This document shows positions 50,535-60,740 of a DNA stretch of 64,000 nt, one piece after another. Location of the stretch: contig NZ_JAIUKZ010000018.1 of NCBI RefSeq assembly GCF_020165985.1, forward strand, positions 248,001 through 312,000, written 5' to 3'. A model generated the notes under the pieces. That model saw only the letters and a list, made by a program, of their open reading frames with translations. It was not told the DNA's origin and made no database searches. This DNA comes from Bacillus sp. RAR_GA_16. GTDB lineage: Bacteria > Bacillota > Bacilli > Bacillales > Guptibacillaceae. A program made the translations under genes and the position numbers. The number at the start of each line of letters is the position of its first letter. Within the stretch, counting starts at the first letter, position 1.

Positions 50535-51074
50535 CTAAATGGTTTCTACGATTATTTGATCATTTGTGTATACACAAATTTCAGATGCTATTTCCATAGA
50601 TGCCCGCGCGATTTCTTCTGCTGACTTGTTATCGCTGTAACGTTTGAGTGCTCTCCCCGCTGAAAGGGCGTAGTTAGATCCTGAACCAATTGAAAGAATG
50701 CCATCATCAGGTTCAATCACTTCACCAGTACCCGAGATAAGCAGTAGCTCATCTTTATTCATAACAATTAGCATTGCTTCAAGCTTTCTTAGCACGCGGT
50801 CACTGCGCCATTCTTTTGCAAGCTCTACAGCAGCACGTTGAAGGTTGCCACCAAACTCTTCAAGCTTGCTTTCGAATTTTTCAAATAGTGTAAAGGCATC
50901 TGCAACAGATCCCGCAAATCCTGCAACTACTTTACCATGAAAAAGCCTTCTTACTTTCTTTGCTGTATGCTTCATGACTACAGCATTGCCGAATGTGACC
51001 TGGCCATCCCCAGCCATTGCACACTCGCCATTATGCTGTACGGCAAATATCGTCGTTGAATGAAAGTCTCCCAT
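50535..51074 (-). CDS. hslV: HslV/ClpQ protease subunit
   Basis: This is the proteasome-like peptidase of HslUV, 179 residues. It begins [12 protein letters not shown]; the TT pair (Thr7-Thr8) aligns with the mature N-terminal threonine of E. coli HslV. B. subtilis ClpQ instead uses an N-terminal serine (MSSFHATT), and here residue 2 is glycine, so the nucleophile is probably Thr7 after removal of the first six residues, as in other Bacillus with MG-starts. G-x-x-G-S-V-A-D around 54-58 is conserved. Confidence 0.95.
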   Translation of the reverse strand: MGDFHSTTIFAVQHNGECAMAGDGQVTFGNAVVMKHTAKKVRRLFHGKVVAGFAGSVADAFTLFEKFESKLEEFGGNLQRAAVELAKEWRSDRVLRKLEAMLIVMNKDELLLISGTGEVIEPDDGILSIGSGSNYALSAGRALKRYSDNKSAEEIARASMEIASEICVYTNDQIIVETI

Positions 51075-51094
51075 AAGTTCCTCCTCCCGAGCCG

Positions 51095-52000
51095 TTAAGC
51101 TCTTGGGTGATGGTTCATGTATATATTTCGCAATCGATCTCCCGTGACGTGGGTATAGATCTGAGTAGATGATAAATCAGAATGTCCTAATAGCTCCTGT
51201 ACAGAACGTAAGTCTGCCCCTTCATTCAGCAAATGCGTTGCAAATGTGTGTCTCATCACATGGGGACTAATATGTACATGCAAGGAAGCATCTTTTACAA
51301 TCTTATCTAAAATTGTCCGAACACCCCTTGCTGTAACACGACTACCTCTAAAATTTAAAAACAGGGCTTTAGTAGGCTCTTTGCCTGACGAAAGCAGCTG
51401 TTCTCGTCCATCTTGTATATACTCTTTCACTGCATCTATAGCGAAACTACCAATTGGTACATATCTTTCCTTACGTCCTTTACCAATGACAAAAATCGTA
51501 CCGATCGCAAAATCAATGTCTTCTATATTCAGTGAAACACACTCACTTATTCGTATGCCACACCCGTATAATACTTCGAGCAGCGCTCTGTCTCTTTGAC
51601 CAAGCGGCTTTGTTCGATCTGGTGTGTCAAACAGCATGTTAAGTTCTTTCTCATATAGAAATTGCGGAAGGCGCTTTTCTTGCTTTGGTAAGGAACTCAT
51701 TGTAAAGGGATTTATCTCAACAATGTTCTCACGTAAAAGGAAACGATATAAGCTTCGTAACGTTGATATTTTTCTTGCTGCTGTTTTTCTAGCGTAACCA
51801 TGCTCATGTAGCTCAGTTAAATAAATTCTAACATCTGCATAAGAAACAGCAGCAAAGACATCGATAGTCTGCTGCTTCATAAAAGACCCGAAATGTTCAA
51901 TATCCTGTAAGTAACCTGAGATCGTATGTGGTGAACAATTCTTTTCAATCTGTAGATACTCAGAAAATGATTGAATATGAGCTTGTTGATTGTCATTCAT
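51095..52000 (-). CDS. xerC: Tyrosine recombinase XerC (CodV)
   Basis: XerC-type recombinases resolve chromosome dimers at dif. The 301-residue protein has an N-terminal SAM-like core-binding domain (1-95) and the catalytic domain with R150, K174, H247, R250, H273 and Y282. I start at ATG 52000, six bases after GAGGTG; two upstream candidates overlap that site. First gene of the codV-hslV-hslU-codY operon. A terminator hairpin ends just before the ribosome-binding site. Confidence 0.95.
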   Translation of the reverse strand: MNDNQQAHIQSFSEYLQIEKNCSPHTISGYLQDIEHFGSFMKQQTIDVFAAVSYADVRIYLTELHEHGYARKTAARKISTLRSLYRFLLRENIVEINPFTMSSLPKQEKRLPQFLYEKELNMLFDTPDRTKPLGQRDRALLEVLYGCGIRISECVSLNIEDIDFAIGTIFVIGKGRKERYVPIGSFAIDAVKEYIQDGREQLLSSGKEPTKALFLNFRGSRVTARGVRTILDKIVKDASLHVHISPHVMRHTFATHLLNEGADLRSVQELLGHSDLSSTQIYTHVTGDRLRNIYMNHHPRA

Positions 52001-52014
52001 CGTCATCACCTCAA

Positions 52015-52049
52015 AAGGCTTCTAAATCGTAACACAATTTAGAAGCCTT
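52015..52049 (-). terminator. Terminator between trmFO and xerC
   Basis: A 13-bp perfect stem (52015-52027 with 52037-52049) with a 9-base loop runs into TTGAGGTG, so its T tail merges with the xerC ribosome-binding site. There is no room for another promoter between them. Confidence 0.72.
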
Positions 52050-52061
52050 AGCAATAGAAAT

Positions 52062-53366
52062 TTACAATCTTTTTACAAAATTCTGAATTGTTTCTAAGGC
52101 TCGATTCGCGATTGTTTCATTGCGTTCTTTCTTGCTTTTGATTCGCGTTTCAAGTGGCGGAAACAAACCAAAGTTAGCATTCATCGGTTGGAAGTTGTCT
52201 GGGTTAGCCGTCGTTATATAATTCGCCAGACTACCAAGTGCCGTTTCTTCTGGGAATACGACAGGCTCTTCACCATTCATGAGACGGGCAGCATTGAATC
52301 CTGCAATTAAGCCCGACGCTGCTGATTCCACATAACCTTCAACACCAGTCATTTGACCAGCAAAGAAAAGATTCTCGCGGTCTTTATATTGATAGGTTGG
52401 TTTTAATAGATTCGGCGAATTAATAAATGTATTGCGATGCATGACACCATAACGAACGATATCAGCATTTTCAAGACCTGGAATTAAGCGAATCACTTCT
52501 TTTTGCGGTCCCCATTTAAGATGCGTTTGGAATCCAACGATATTGTAAAGGGTACCAGACGCATTATCCTGTCTCAGTTGCACGACTGCATAAGGACGTT
52601 TCCCTGTACGAGGATCTTCTAATCCAACAGGCTTAAGTGGTCCGAATGTCATCGTTTTCTGTCCACGTTGAGCCATCACTTCAATCGGCATACAGCCCTC
52701 AAAGAAAATTTCCTTTTCAAATTCTTTTAGCGGAACCGTTTCAGCGGAAATAAGCGCTTCATAGAACGTGTTAAACTCTTCCTCCGTCATTGGACAGTTT
52801 AAGTACGCAGCTTCTCCCTTATCGTAACGAGACTTCTTATACACTTTATCCATATCGATGCTTTCCGTTTCAATAATTGGAGCAGCTGCATCGTAGAAGT
52901 ATAAATATTCTTCTCCACTAAGGGCCTTCAACTGATCAGATAAATCTTTCGACGTGAGTGGACCCGTTGCAATAATTGTTGGGCCATCAGGAATTTTCGT
53001 GCATTCCTCCGAAAATACCGTTACGTTCGGATGATTTTTAACATTCTCGGTTACTTTCGCAGCGAATTCATGGCGGTCAACTGCCAGTGCACCACCAGCA
53101 GGTACCGCACATTCGTCAGCAGATTTAATAATCACAGAGTCCATCTTCCGCATTTCTTCCTTTAAGACTCCCACTGCATTCGTTAACGTATTCGCTCTAA
53201 GTGAGTTACTACATACTAGCTCAGCAAATTTATCGGTATGGTGAGCAGGCGTTTGCTTCTTAGGACGCATCTCATAGAGATGTACGTCCACTCCTTGCTT
53301 TGCAAGTTGCCACGCTGCTTCACTTCCAGCAAGTCCGGCACCGATTACCGTCACATGTTTACTCAT
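52062..53366 (-). CDS. trmFO: tRNA (uracil-54-C5)-methyltransferase, folate-dependent
   Basis: TrmFO makes ribothymidine-54 in tRNA using methylenetetrahydrofolate and FAD, replacing SAM-dependent TrmA in most Firmicutes. The 434-residue protein has the FAD-binding [14 protein letters not shown] (9-22), the VCSNSLRAN segment and the second nucleotide region with ATGPLTS. Start at ATG 53366; an ATG two codons earlier is too close to the ribosome-binding site. Formerly named gid. Confidence 0.96.
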   Translation of the reverse strand: MSKHVTVIGAGLAGSEAAWQLAKQGVDVHLYEMRPKKQTPAHHTDKFAELVCSNSLRANTLTNAVGVLKEEMRKMDSVIIKSADECAVPAGGALAVDRHEFAAKVTENVKNHPNVTVFSEECTKIPDGPTIIATGPLTSKDLSDQLKALSGEEYLYFYDAAAPIIETESIDMDKVYKKSRYDKGEAAYLNCPMTEEEFNTFYEALISAETVPLKEFEKEIFFEGCMPIEVMAQRGQKTMTFGPLKPVGLEDPRTGKRPYAVVQLRQDNASGTLYNIVGFQTHLKWGPQKEVIRLIPGLENADIVRYGVMHRNTFINSPNLLKPTYQYKDRENLFFAGQMTGVEGYVESAASGLIAGFNAARLMNGEEPVVFPEETALGSLANYITTANPDNFQPMNANFGLFPPLETRIKSKKERNETIANRALETIQNFVKRL

Positions 53367-53381
53367 TACCATAACCCCTTA

Positions 53382-55455
53382 CTAGTTTTCTTCTTCAACA
53401 AAATCACAGTTTACGCATTTGATTTCTTTCTTTTTCTTTGTTTTCTTCTCGACAAGTAAATCACCACATTTAGGACATGGACGTTTGAATCGGTTTATCC
53501 CATGATAAGAAATCACATTCAGGGAAGCGATCGCAACCATAAAAGAGGCGGTTCTTTTTACTTTTACGTTCTACGACATTACCTTCCTTACACTTCGGAC
53601 ATGTAACGCCAACTTCTTTTAGGATTGGTTTTGTATTTCGACAATCCGGGAAGTTTGAGCACGCCATAAACTTACCATAGCGGCCCATCTTGATGACCAT
53701 TGGAGAGCCACACTTCTCACAATCTTCTCCAGCTGGTTCATCCTTGATTTCAACTTCCTTCATTTCTTCTTCGGCTACTTTCAACCGCTTCTCGAAGTTT
53801 TGGTAAAATTCATTGATGACAGAAATCCATTCTGCCTCGCCATCCTCGATTTTGTCAAGGTCATTTTCTAGTCCAGCAGTAAATTCAATGTTAATGATGT
53901 CCTGGAAAAACTCCAAAATCAGTTCTAACACAATTTCGCCAAGCTCAGTAGGAACAAATTTCTTATCTTCTAACGCAACGTATCCTCTTCGCTGAATGGT
54001 ATCAAGCGTCGGTGCATAAGTAGATGGTCTTCCAATACCGAGTTCTTCCATCGTTTTAACAAGTCGCGCTTCTGAATACCGTGGTGGTGGCTGAGTAAAG
54101 TGCTGTGTCGGATCAATTTCTGAAGTCGAAACGTCCATTCCTTCTTCAAGATCAGGAAGCATCTTATCTTCTTCCTTCTTATTGTCGTCATTGCCTTCCA
54201 CATACACTTTCATGAACCCTTTAAATTTCACTTTAGAGCCTGTGGCGCGGAAAATCGCACCATTATTCTCCAAGTCAACACTCATTGTGTCCATGATCGC
54301 CGGAGCCATCTGACTCGCTACAAAACGCTCCCAAATGAGCTTATATAAACGCAGCTGATCACGTTTCAAGTATGCTTTCATTTCAGATGGGTCACGCATA
54401 ACGGACGTTGGTCGAACCGCTTCGTGTGCATCTTGTGATTTTCCTGATTGTTTTTTAGCAGTCTTTTTAGCTGATAAATAAGTGTCGCCGTATTTCCCCT
54501 GAATGTATTCCTTCGCTTCATCTTTCGCTGTTTCTGAGATGCGAGTAGAATCCGTTCTCATGTACGTAATTAAACCAACTGTGCCCTGCTTTCCGATCGC
54601 AATTCCTTCATAAAGTTGTTGAGCGAGCATCATTGTTTTTTTAGCGCGGAAATTAAGTTTTCTCGCAGCTTCCTGTTGAAGAGAAGATGTAGTAAACGGT
54701 AAGGCAGGGTTTCGTTTACGTTCTTTCTTTTGAACTGACTGGATATTAAACTGATCGCCTTCAATACGTTCTAGCACATTGTCGACATCTTCACGTGATT
54801 GCAGATCTGTTTTCTTTCCATCTACTCCATAGAAACCAGCCTCGAATTGTTCTCCATCTTTTTCAAATGACGCTTTAATTTTCCAGTACTCTTCTGCTTC
54901 GAAATTTTGAATTTCTTTTTCTCTTTCAATAATAAGACGAACGGCAACGGATTGAACTCGTCCTGCACTTAAACCTTTTTTTACCTTCTTCCATAATAAT
55001 GGACTTATGTTATACCCAACTAAACGGTCTAAGACACGTCTTGCTTGCTGTGCATCAACAAGGTCCATATTAATCGGTCTCGGTTGCTTAAAGGCATCCT
55101 TTACCGCATCTTTTGTAATTTCATTAAAGACAACCCTGCACTCTGTTTGCTCATCGATTTTCAAGCTATGAGCAAGATGCCATGCAATCGCTTCCCCTTC
55201 GCGATCGGGGTCAGCTGCGAGATAGACTTTCTTCGCTTTTTTTGCTGCATCTTTGATTTCTTTTAGAACAGGGCCTTTCCCGCGTATTGTTATATATTTA
55301 GGAGCATAGTTGTTTTCCACATCAACGCCCATTTGACTTCTAGGAAGGTCAATGACGTGACCTAATGAGGCTTTCACCTGATATTTCTTCCCTAAATATT
55401 TTTCAATTGTTTTTGCTTTAGCGGGAGATTCAACAATTACTAGATAATCTGCCAC
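53382..55455 (-). CDS. topA: DNA topoisomerase I with a +1 frameshift near its 3' end
   Basis: TopA relaxes negative supercoils. From GTG 55455 (after GGGAGGAAACG) the frame reads 661 residues with the TOPRIM domain ([19 protein letters not shown]), the active tyrosine region ([14 protein letters not shown]) and two four-cysteine zinc motifs, then stops at 53470 in [10 protein letters not shown]. One extra A at 53484-53486 causes this: without it the protein continues [14 protein letters not shown]...CVNC to 53382, adding a third C4 zinc ribbon and giving 690 residues, the length of B. subtilis TopA (691). The truncated product keeps the catalytic core. topA is essential in B. subtilis. Confidence 0.93.
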
Positions 55456-55526
55456 AATACGTTTCCTCCCCCCATTGAGGTAAATTTTAAAATCTTCCTT
55501 ATTATTCAATAGTCAAAACTCGTTTG

Positions 55527-56423
55527 TCAAATTGTGCTAGTATCCGATTTATGAAAATTTGGCAATTCATTCAGGATATCATTTGCTTCAAGAACCAGTT
55601 TGGCTCCTTGCTGAATAAGACGATTCGTTCCTTCAGCATAAGGGTCTGCGATGTTTCCAGGCAAGCAAAAAACTTCACGCCCTTGCTCCATAGCCTGGTC
55701 TGCTGTAATCAGTGAACCACTGCGCTTTTGCGCTTCAATAATCAAAGTTCCTGGAGATAATCCACTAATAATGCGGTTCCGCTCAGGAAACTGATGTTTT
55801 TCAGGGCGCCGATGAGGTGGATATTCCGTTAGTAAGAGACCCTCTCTCGCGATGGTAGAAGCAAGTAACTCATTTTCTTTCGGATAAATTGACGTAAACC
55901 CGCCGCCAAGAACTGCGATTGTTCCAGCACCGTGCTCTAACGCGAGATAATGAGCAAGCGTATCAATTCCAAGAGCTAACCCGCTAACGATTGTCCATCC
56001 ACTTGCTAAGAGTGGTGTTAGGATCTGCTTCATCACGTGGCCCGCATTAGATGAATGGTTTCGTGAACCTACAACGCTCAACAGTTGTTTTTGATGAAGG
56101 AGGTTTGTATTCCCAATGCAATAGAGCACCCATGGTGCATCATAAATATGCGTCAGTTGTTCAGGATATGCCTCATCAAATCTAGTTAAAACGCGAATAT
56201 CGCCCGCTTTAAAATGAGATAATCTCCACGGATGATGATAATGTAAGTCTTCATATAAATAACCAGCTTGCTCGTTTGATAAACCAAATTGCCTTAACTG
56301 AGTAGCAGACATATCATATATGCTTTGAAGCGTTGGGTCAAATATGAGAAAGGATTGCATCACTTTCCAGGTGCAACCCCGGCACTGATGCAACTGAATC
56401 AACCTGCTCCTAAATGTTCTCAA
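55527..56423 (-). CDS. dprA: DNA processing protein DprA (Smf)
   Basis: DprA loads RecA on incoming single-stranded DNA during transformation. The 298-residue protein has an N-terminal SAM-like region (1-75) and the Rossmann-fold core with GSRNHSS, SGLALGIDTLAHYLAL, VLGGGFTSIYP and the PERNRIISGLS segment. The best start is a TTG at 56423, about ten bases after AGGAG. It lies between sucD and topA, as in B. subtilis. Confidence 0.94.
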   Translation of the reverse strand: MRTFRSRLIQLHQCRGCTWKVMQSFLIFDPTLQSIYDMSATQLRQFGLSNEQAGYLYEDLHYHHPWRLSHFKAGDIRVLTRFDEAYPEQLTHIYDAPWVLYCIGNTNLLHQKQLLSVVGSRNHSSNAGHVMKQILTPLLASGWTIVSGLALGIDTLAHYLALEHGAGTIAVLGGGFTSIYPKENELLASTIAREGLLLTEYPPHRRPEKHQFPERNRIISGLSPGTLIIEAQKRSGSLITADQAMEQGREVFCLPGNIADPYAEGTNRLIQQGAKLVLEANDILNELPNFHKSDTSTI

Positions 56424-56478
56424 TCACGGTTCTCTCCTATCAGGAATAAAATTTTCTCATGCCCGCTATGTATAAGAG

Positions 56479-56505
56479 AAATAGCTCCCAATACGGGAGC
56501 TATTT
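56479..56505 (-). terminator. Terminator after sucD
   Basis: A perfect 11-bp stem (56479-56489 with 56495-56505) and 5-base loop, 4 bases after the sucD stop. The tail CTCTTATAC is only modestly T-rich. Confidence 0.65.
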
Positions 56506-56508
56506 TGA

Positions 56509-57417
56509 TTAAGCCTTATGTGTTGTGCATTTCTCTAGTAAGCCTTTATCTTCTAAAACCGAAATGAGCGTTTCGCCCATTACTGCAGGAGTTGGAGCGA
56601 CTTTAATGCCACACGACTCCATCGTCTTGATTTTCTCATCAGCCGTACCTTTCCCACCAGAAATAATCGCACCGGCATGACCCATACGTTTTCCTGGAGG
56701 TGCCGTTTGACCACCGATAAAGCCAACAACAGGCTTCGTCATGTTTGCTTTTACCCATTCAGCTGCTTCTTCTTCAGCAGTACCGCCAATTTCACCGATC
56801 ATGATGACCGCATACGTATCGTCATCTTCGTTGAAAGCCTTCAAGACATCGATAAAGTTTGTACCGTTGACCGGGTCACCACCAATACCGACAGCTGTTG
56901 ATTGGCCGATTCCAGATTCTGAAAGCTGATGAACAGCTTCATACGTCAGCGTTCCAGAACGAGAAACAACGCCTACGTGACCTTTCTTGTGAATGTAGCC
57001 AGGCATAATGCCAATCTTACATTCTTCAGGAGTGATCACGCCTGGGCAGTTCGGTCCAACTAGACGTGTTTTCTTTCCTTCCATATAACGCTTTACTTTC
57101 ACCATATCGATGACTGGAATTCCTTCCGTAATACAGATCGCAAGGTCCATTTCAGCGTCTACTGCTTCCATAATCGCATCGGCTGCGAAAGCAGGCGGAA
57201 CGTAAATGACAGAAGCATTAGCGCCTGTTTTTTGAACAGCTTGTTCCACTGTATCAAATACAGGAACGCCTTCTACTTCAGTGCCGCCTTTACCTGGCGT
57301 TACGCCACCAACAATTTTTGTACCATATTCAAGCATTTGTTGTGTATGAAATAAACCAACAGATCCTGTAATCCCTTGAACGATGACTTTTGTATCTTGA
57401 TTAATGTATACGCTCAT
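56509..57417 (-). CDS. sucD: Succinyl-CoA synthetase alpha subunit
   Basis: With SucC this TCA-cycle enzyme interconverts succinyl-CoA and succinate with nucleotide triphosphate formation. The 302-residue protein has the CoA-binding Rossmann domain ([13 protein letters not shown], 14-26) and the phosphorylated histidine H247 in [13 protein letters not shown]. It follows sucC by 16 bases. Confidence 0.97.
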   Translation of the reverse strand: MSVYINQDTKVIVQGITGSVGLFHTQQMLEYGTKIVGGVTPGKGGTEVEGVPVFDTVEQAVQKTGANASVIYVPPAFAADAIMEAVDAEMDLAICITEGIPVIDMVKVKRYMEGKKTRLVGPNCPGVITPEECKIGIMPGYIHKKGHVGVVSRSGTLTYEAVHQLSESGIGQSTAVGIGGDPVNGTNFIDVLKAFNEDDDTYAVIMIGEIGGTAEEEAAEWVKANMTKPVVGFIGGQTAPPGKRMGHAGAIISGGKGTADEKIKTMESCGIKVAPTPAVMGETLISVLEDKGLLEKCTTHKA

Positions 57418-57433
57418 TCCTAGTCCCGCCTTT

Positions 57434-58594
57434 CTACTTAACTAATGAAACGATTTTTTCCGCGCCGTCAGCCATAGACTCAGCAGCGGTAATATTTAAT
57501 CCTGAATCTTTCAGGATTTGTTTTCCAAGATCAACATTTGTTCCTTCAAGACGCACAACAAGCGGAATTTCAAGGCCAACTTGTTTCGTAGCTTCTACAA
57601 CACCTTCTGCGATGACATCACACTTCATGATTCCACCGAAAATGTTTACGTAAATGCCTTTTACGTTTTTATCAGAAAGGATGATTTTGAAGGCTTCCGT
57701 TACTTTCTCGGCTGTTGCGCCGCCCCCAACGTCAAGGAAGTTAGCGGGATCGCCGCCGTAGTGCTTGATGATATCCATCGTTGCCATCGCAAGGCCAGCA
57801 CCGTTAACCATACATCCGATATTACCATCTAGTGCAATATAGCTAAGTTCATATTTTGACGCTTCGATTTCCTTTGTATCTTCTTCATCAAGGTCACGAA
57901 GTTCAAGAATATCTTTATGACGATAAAGAGCATTTGGATCAAAGTTTAGTTTTGCATCAAGTGCCATGACGTTACCATCGCCCGTTGTAACAAGTGGGTT
58001 GATTTCCGCAATAGAGGCATCTTTTTCAACAAAAACGGTATATAACCCAAGCATGAATTTCACTGCTTTATTCACTTGCTCTTTCGGAATATTAATATTA
58101 AATGCTAGTCTTCTAGCTTGGTAACCTTGAAGACCAACGGCAGGATCAATCACTTCTTTGAAGATCTTTTCAGGGCTGTGTTCAGCCACTTCTTCAATTT
58201 CAGTTCCGCCTTCTTCAGATGCCATCATAACGACGCGAGACGTCACGCGATCAAGTACTAGGCCAACGTAATATTCCTGTTTAATATCGCAACCTTCTTC
58301 GATAAGTAAGCGCTTTACTTCCTTACCTTCTGGTCCCGTTTGATGTGTGACAAGTGTTTTTCCGAGGATTTCCTCAGCATATGTACGAACTTCCTCAAGG
58401 TTCTTAGCGATTTTAACACCGCCAGCTTTTCCTCGACCACCTGCATGGATTTGTGCTTTTACAACGTAAACACTGCTGTCTAATTGTTTTGCAACGTCCA
58501 CAGCTTCTTTCGCGGAGTATGCGACTTGTCCATTAGGGACGGATACCCCGTAGCTTCTTAGGACTTCTTTTCCTTGATATTCATGGATATTCAT
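57434..58594 (-). CDS. sucC: Succinyl-CoA synthetase beta subunit
   Basis: The 386-residue subunit has an ATP-grasp domain (about 1-235; [10 protein letters not shown] at about 52-61) and a C-terminal CoA-ligase flavodoxin-like domain ([23 protein letters not shown]). It is first in sucCD. A candidate promoter lies about 50-77 bases upstream of its start. Confidence 0.97.
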   Translation of the reverse strand: MNIHEYQGKEVLRSYGVSVPNGQVAYSAKEAVDVAKQLDSSVYVVKAQIHAGGRGKAGGVKIAKNLEEVRTYAEEILGKTLVTHQTGPEGKEVKRLLIEEGCDIKQEYYVGLVLDRVTSRVVMMASEEGGTEIEEVAEHSPEKIFKEVIDPAVGLQGYQARRLAFNINIPKEQVNKAVKFMLGLYTVFVEKDASIAEINPLVTTGDGNVMALDAKLNFDPNALYRHKDILELRDLDEEDTKEIEASKYELSYIALDGNIGCMVNGAGLAMATMDIIKHYGGDPANFLDVGGGATAEKVTEAFKIILSDKNVKGIYVNIFGGIMKCDVIAEGVVEATKQVGLEIPLVVRLEGTNVDLGKQILKDSGLNITAAESMADGAEKIVSLVK

Positions 58595-58643
58595 TCTCTC
58601 ATCCTCCTATCCTAGTCAATCAAATCTTTGACGACGTTTTCAT

Positions 58644-58671
58644 TGTATAGAAAATTCACACCGATTGTCTA
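58644..58671 (-). promoter_or_regulatory. Candidate sigma-A promoter for sucCD
   Basis: The minus strand reads TAGACA (58666-58671), 16 bases, TATACA (58644-58649). It is downstream of the small-gene terminator and 50 bases from sucC. Confidence 0.45.
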
Positions 58672-58773
58672 CCCTTTTGCATAAAGTCTCTTTTCTTTTC
58701 TTGCAAAAATTGTTCCAATTTATCCAACAAAACGAAATTCTTCTCCTCATTTCTTTCTTTCAACACATAAAGA

Positions 58774-58794
58774 AAGAGGGCTACCTGCCCTCTT
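58774..58794 (-). terminator. Terminator after the small gene upstream of sucC
   Basis: An 8-bp stem (58774-58781 with 58787-58794), 5-base loop and TTCTTT tail on the minus strand. It includes the stop codon of the 58-residue gene. Confidence 0.7.
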
Positions 58795-58957
58795 CCTGCT
58801 CGTTTCTACCCACTTTTTTTGGAGCGTTTTCTTCCTCTCTCTTCTTATGATCGGTAATCGTTAACTCTCTTGCTGCTGCTGGGGTGTAAACGCCAAACTC
58901 TTCTCCAGCTTCTTCATAAAAAGAATCATTTTTTTCTTGTCTTCCTGGATCTTTCAC
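58781..58957 (-). CDS. Small hydrophilic protein of unknown function
   Basis: This predicted 58-residue, highly charged protein begins (GTG)KDPGRQEKNDSFYEEAG and contains FGVYTPAAARELTITDHKK, then a charged tail. I do not recognise it. It has a ribosome-binding site AAGGAG eight to nine bases before GTG 58957 and a terminator on its stop codon, so it is plausible. A GTG six codons upstream would include the ribosome-binding site. It lies where B. subtilis carries ylqG and ylqH, which it does not resemble. Confidence 0.55.
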   Translation of the reverse strand: MKDPGRQEKNDSFYEEAGEEFGVYTPAAARELTITDHKKREEENAPKKVGRNEQEEGR

Positions 58958-59012
58958 GTATGATAGCTCCTTCACAATAGAATTAAGTTTAGTATCAACC
59001 TTTTCTATCGTT

Positions 59013-59789
59013 TCATACGTTTAAACGATCCCTAACAGGCGCAAATGACTTTCGATGCTCGTTGGTAATACCAAATTCATCAAGAGCACTAAGATGCTCT
59101 TTTGTTCCATAACCGACATGACGATCAAATCCATAATTCGGATAAGTTTCCGCTAACTTCACCATCATACGATCACGTGTTACTTTGGCAACGATGGAGG
59201 CGGCTGCGATGCTTATACTTCGTGCATCTCCCTTAATGAGCGACTCTTGATCAATCTTAAGCGGAATATGCATCGCATCGACGAGTAAAAAGTCCGCTTG
59301 AATATGTAAACCCAGAACGGCTTCTCTCATCGCTTTCTTTGTCGCCTGGTATATGTTCAACTCATCAATTTCAGCGGCACTTACGACCCCAACACCAATC
59401 GCAAGCGCATTTTTTTGTATTTTTTCAAATAGGTCATGGAGCTTCACTTGGGATAGTTTTTTTGAATCCTGCAGCCCAAGAATCGGTACCTCCGGATTTA
59501 ATATGACCGCTGAAGCAACCACAGGGCCCGCTAAAGGTCCTCTCCCTACTTCATCGACTCCTGCTATGGATAGGTGACCTTTCTCTCTGTAATGAGCTTC
59601 TAGGACACTCATGTTTTCATGCATTTTAAGTACTTTTCTTTTTTCCTGCTTTTTTTTGTCTTCTCTAGCTAGTAAGCGTACGACGCCTTTTCGGGTATCT
59701 TGCTTCCAACCTTCCCAATCCTCTTTCGTATAACGCTCTTCCTCCAACATCCGTTCAATTTCTTTAATCGACTTTGATTGACCGCTCAT
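59013..59789 (-). CDS. rnhB: Ribonuclease HII
   Basis: RNase HII removes ribonucleotides and RNA primers from DNA duplexes. The 258-residue protein has a helical N-terminal extension (1-72) common in Bacillus, then the catalytic core with D79-E80 in AGVDEVGRG and a further aspartate in LLVDAMHIP. ATG 59789 follows AAGGGGATACG; an upstream start overlaps that site. It follows rbgA after a terminator. Confidence 0.95.
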   Translation of the reverse strand: MSGQSKSIKEIERMLEEERYTKEDWEGWKQDTRKGVVRLLAREDKKKQEKRKVLKMHENMSVLEAHYREKGHLSIAGVDEVGRGPLAGPVVASAVILNPEVPILGLQDSKKLSQVKLHDLFEKIQKNALAIGVGVVSAAEIDELNIYQATKKAMREAVLGLHIQADFLLVDAMHIPLKIDQESLIKGDARSISIAAASIVAKVTRDRMMVKLAETYPNYGFDRHVGYGTKEHLSALDEFGITNEHRKSFAPVRDRLNV

Positions 59790-59818
59790 CGTATCCCCTT
59801 TTCCATTCTTCATTTAAA

Positions 59819-59845
59819 AAAGGTAAGGCTCATGGCCTTACCTTT
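59819..59845 (-). terminator. Terminator between rbgA and rnhB
   Basis: A perfect 11-bp stem (59819-59829 with 59835-59845) and 5-base loop, followed by TTTAAATG on the minus strand. It begins 3 bases after the stop codon of the full-length rbgA frame, which supports that longer frame as the true gene. Confidence 0.8.
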
Positions 59846-59848
59846 GCC

Positions 59849-60698
59849 TTACTTTTCTGGCGTTTCTAACGATACATCGCCCAATTTACCACTTCTCAGT
59901 TCTCGAAGCACGGTTTCAGCTGTTTTATCATAATCAATCCAGCCTCCACTCATTAAAAAGCCTCGTTTCTTACCAATGTCATCAAATAGCTCAACCACAT
60001 CTTCCGGAATATGATCGAGGTGATAACGATTCCATTAGTCTCGTAGGATAGTGCTCGCTCATAAACTTCAGCACAAATACTGAAATATCTTGAAAATCAA
60101 GAATTTCATCTTTAATTGCACCCGTCGCAGCAAGCTTGTACCCTGTTATTTGATCTTCAAATTTTGGCCATAGAATCCCCGGCGTATCGAGAAGATCCAT
60201 CTCATCGCCTACTTTGATCCACTGCTGTTTTTTCGTAATACCTGGACGGTCTCCTGTTTTGGCAATTTTCTTACCTGCCAAACGGTTTATCAACGTGGAT
60301 TTTCCAACGTTCGGAATTCCTAAGATTAGGGCGCGAACCGCACGCGGCTTCATGCCTTTCTCAATCATGCGATCAATTTTATCACTCATCAGCTCTCTAG
60401 CAGCAGCAGGAATGCTTTTAACCCCTTTACCCGTTTGTGAATCAATCGCTAATGCTTTATGACCCTGAGATTGAAAGTAATGCTTCCATTCCGTTGTTTT
60501 TTGATCATCTGCCATGTCTGCCTTATTGAGCAGAATCAGTCTTGGTTTTGAAGAGACAATCTCATCAATCATTGGATTTCTTGAAGCGAGTGGGATGCGA
60601 GCATCCACTAACTCAATTACAACGTCAATCATTTTTAGCTTTTCTGTAATCTCCCGTCGTGCTTTTGCCATGTGTCCGGGAAACCATTGAATCGTCAT
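59849..60698 (-). pseudogene. rbgA: Ribosome biogenesis GTPase A gene with a +1 frameshift at codon 224
   Basis: RbgA (YlqF) is a circularly permuted GTPase needed for 50S assembly and is essential in B. subtilis. G4 NKAD (58-61), G1 GIPNVGKST (127-135) and G3 DTPG (171-174) are intact. The first frame stops after 235 residues in [15 protein letters not shown]. One extra base at 60029-60032 (ATG GAA T CGT TAT) causes this; removing it continues ...[19 protein letters not shown]...[14 protein letters not shown] to a TAA at 59849, giving 282 residues, exactly the B. subtilis length. The missing C-terminal part binds rRNA. A terminator follows the longer frame. It lies 42 bases downstream of lepB. 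Confidence 0.92.
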
Positions 60699-60740
60699 GC
60701 CATCTCCACCTATTCTTAAATCATGCGGGTTACATCCCCA

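Noticed and set aside
50535-51074. Loss of the HslV catalytic residue because residue 2 is not serine
   Set aside because: Other Bacillus HslV proteins also begin MG..; the Thr7-Thr8 pair can supply the nucleophile after processing.
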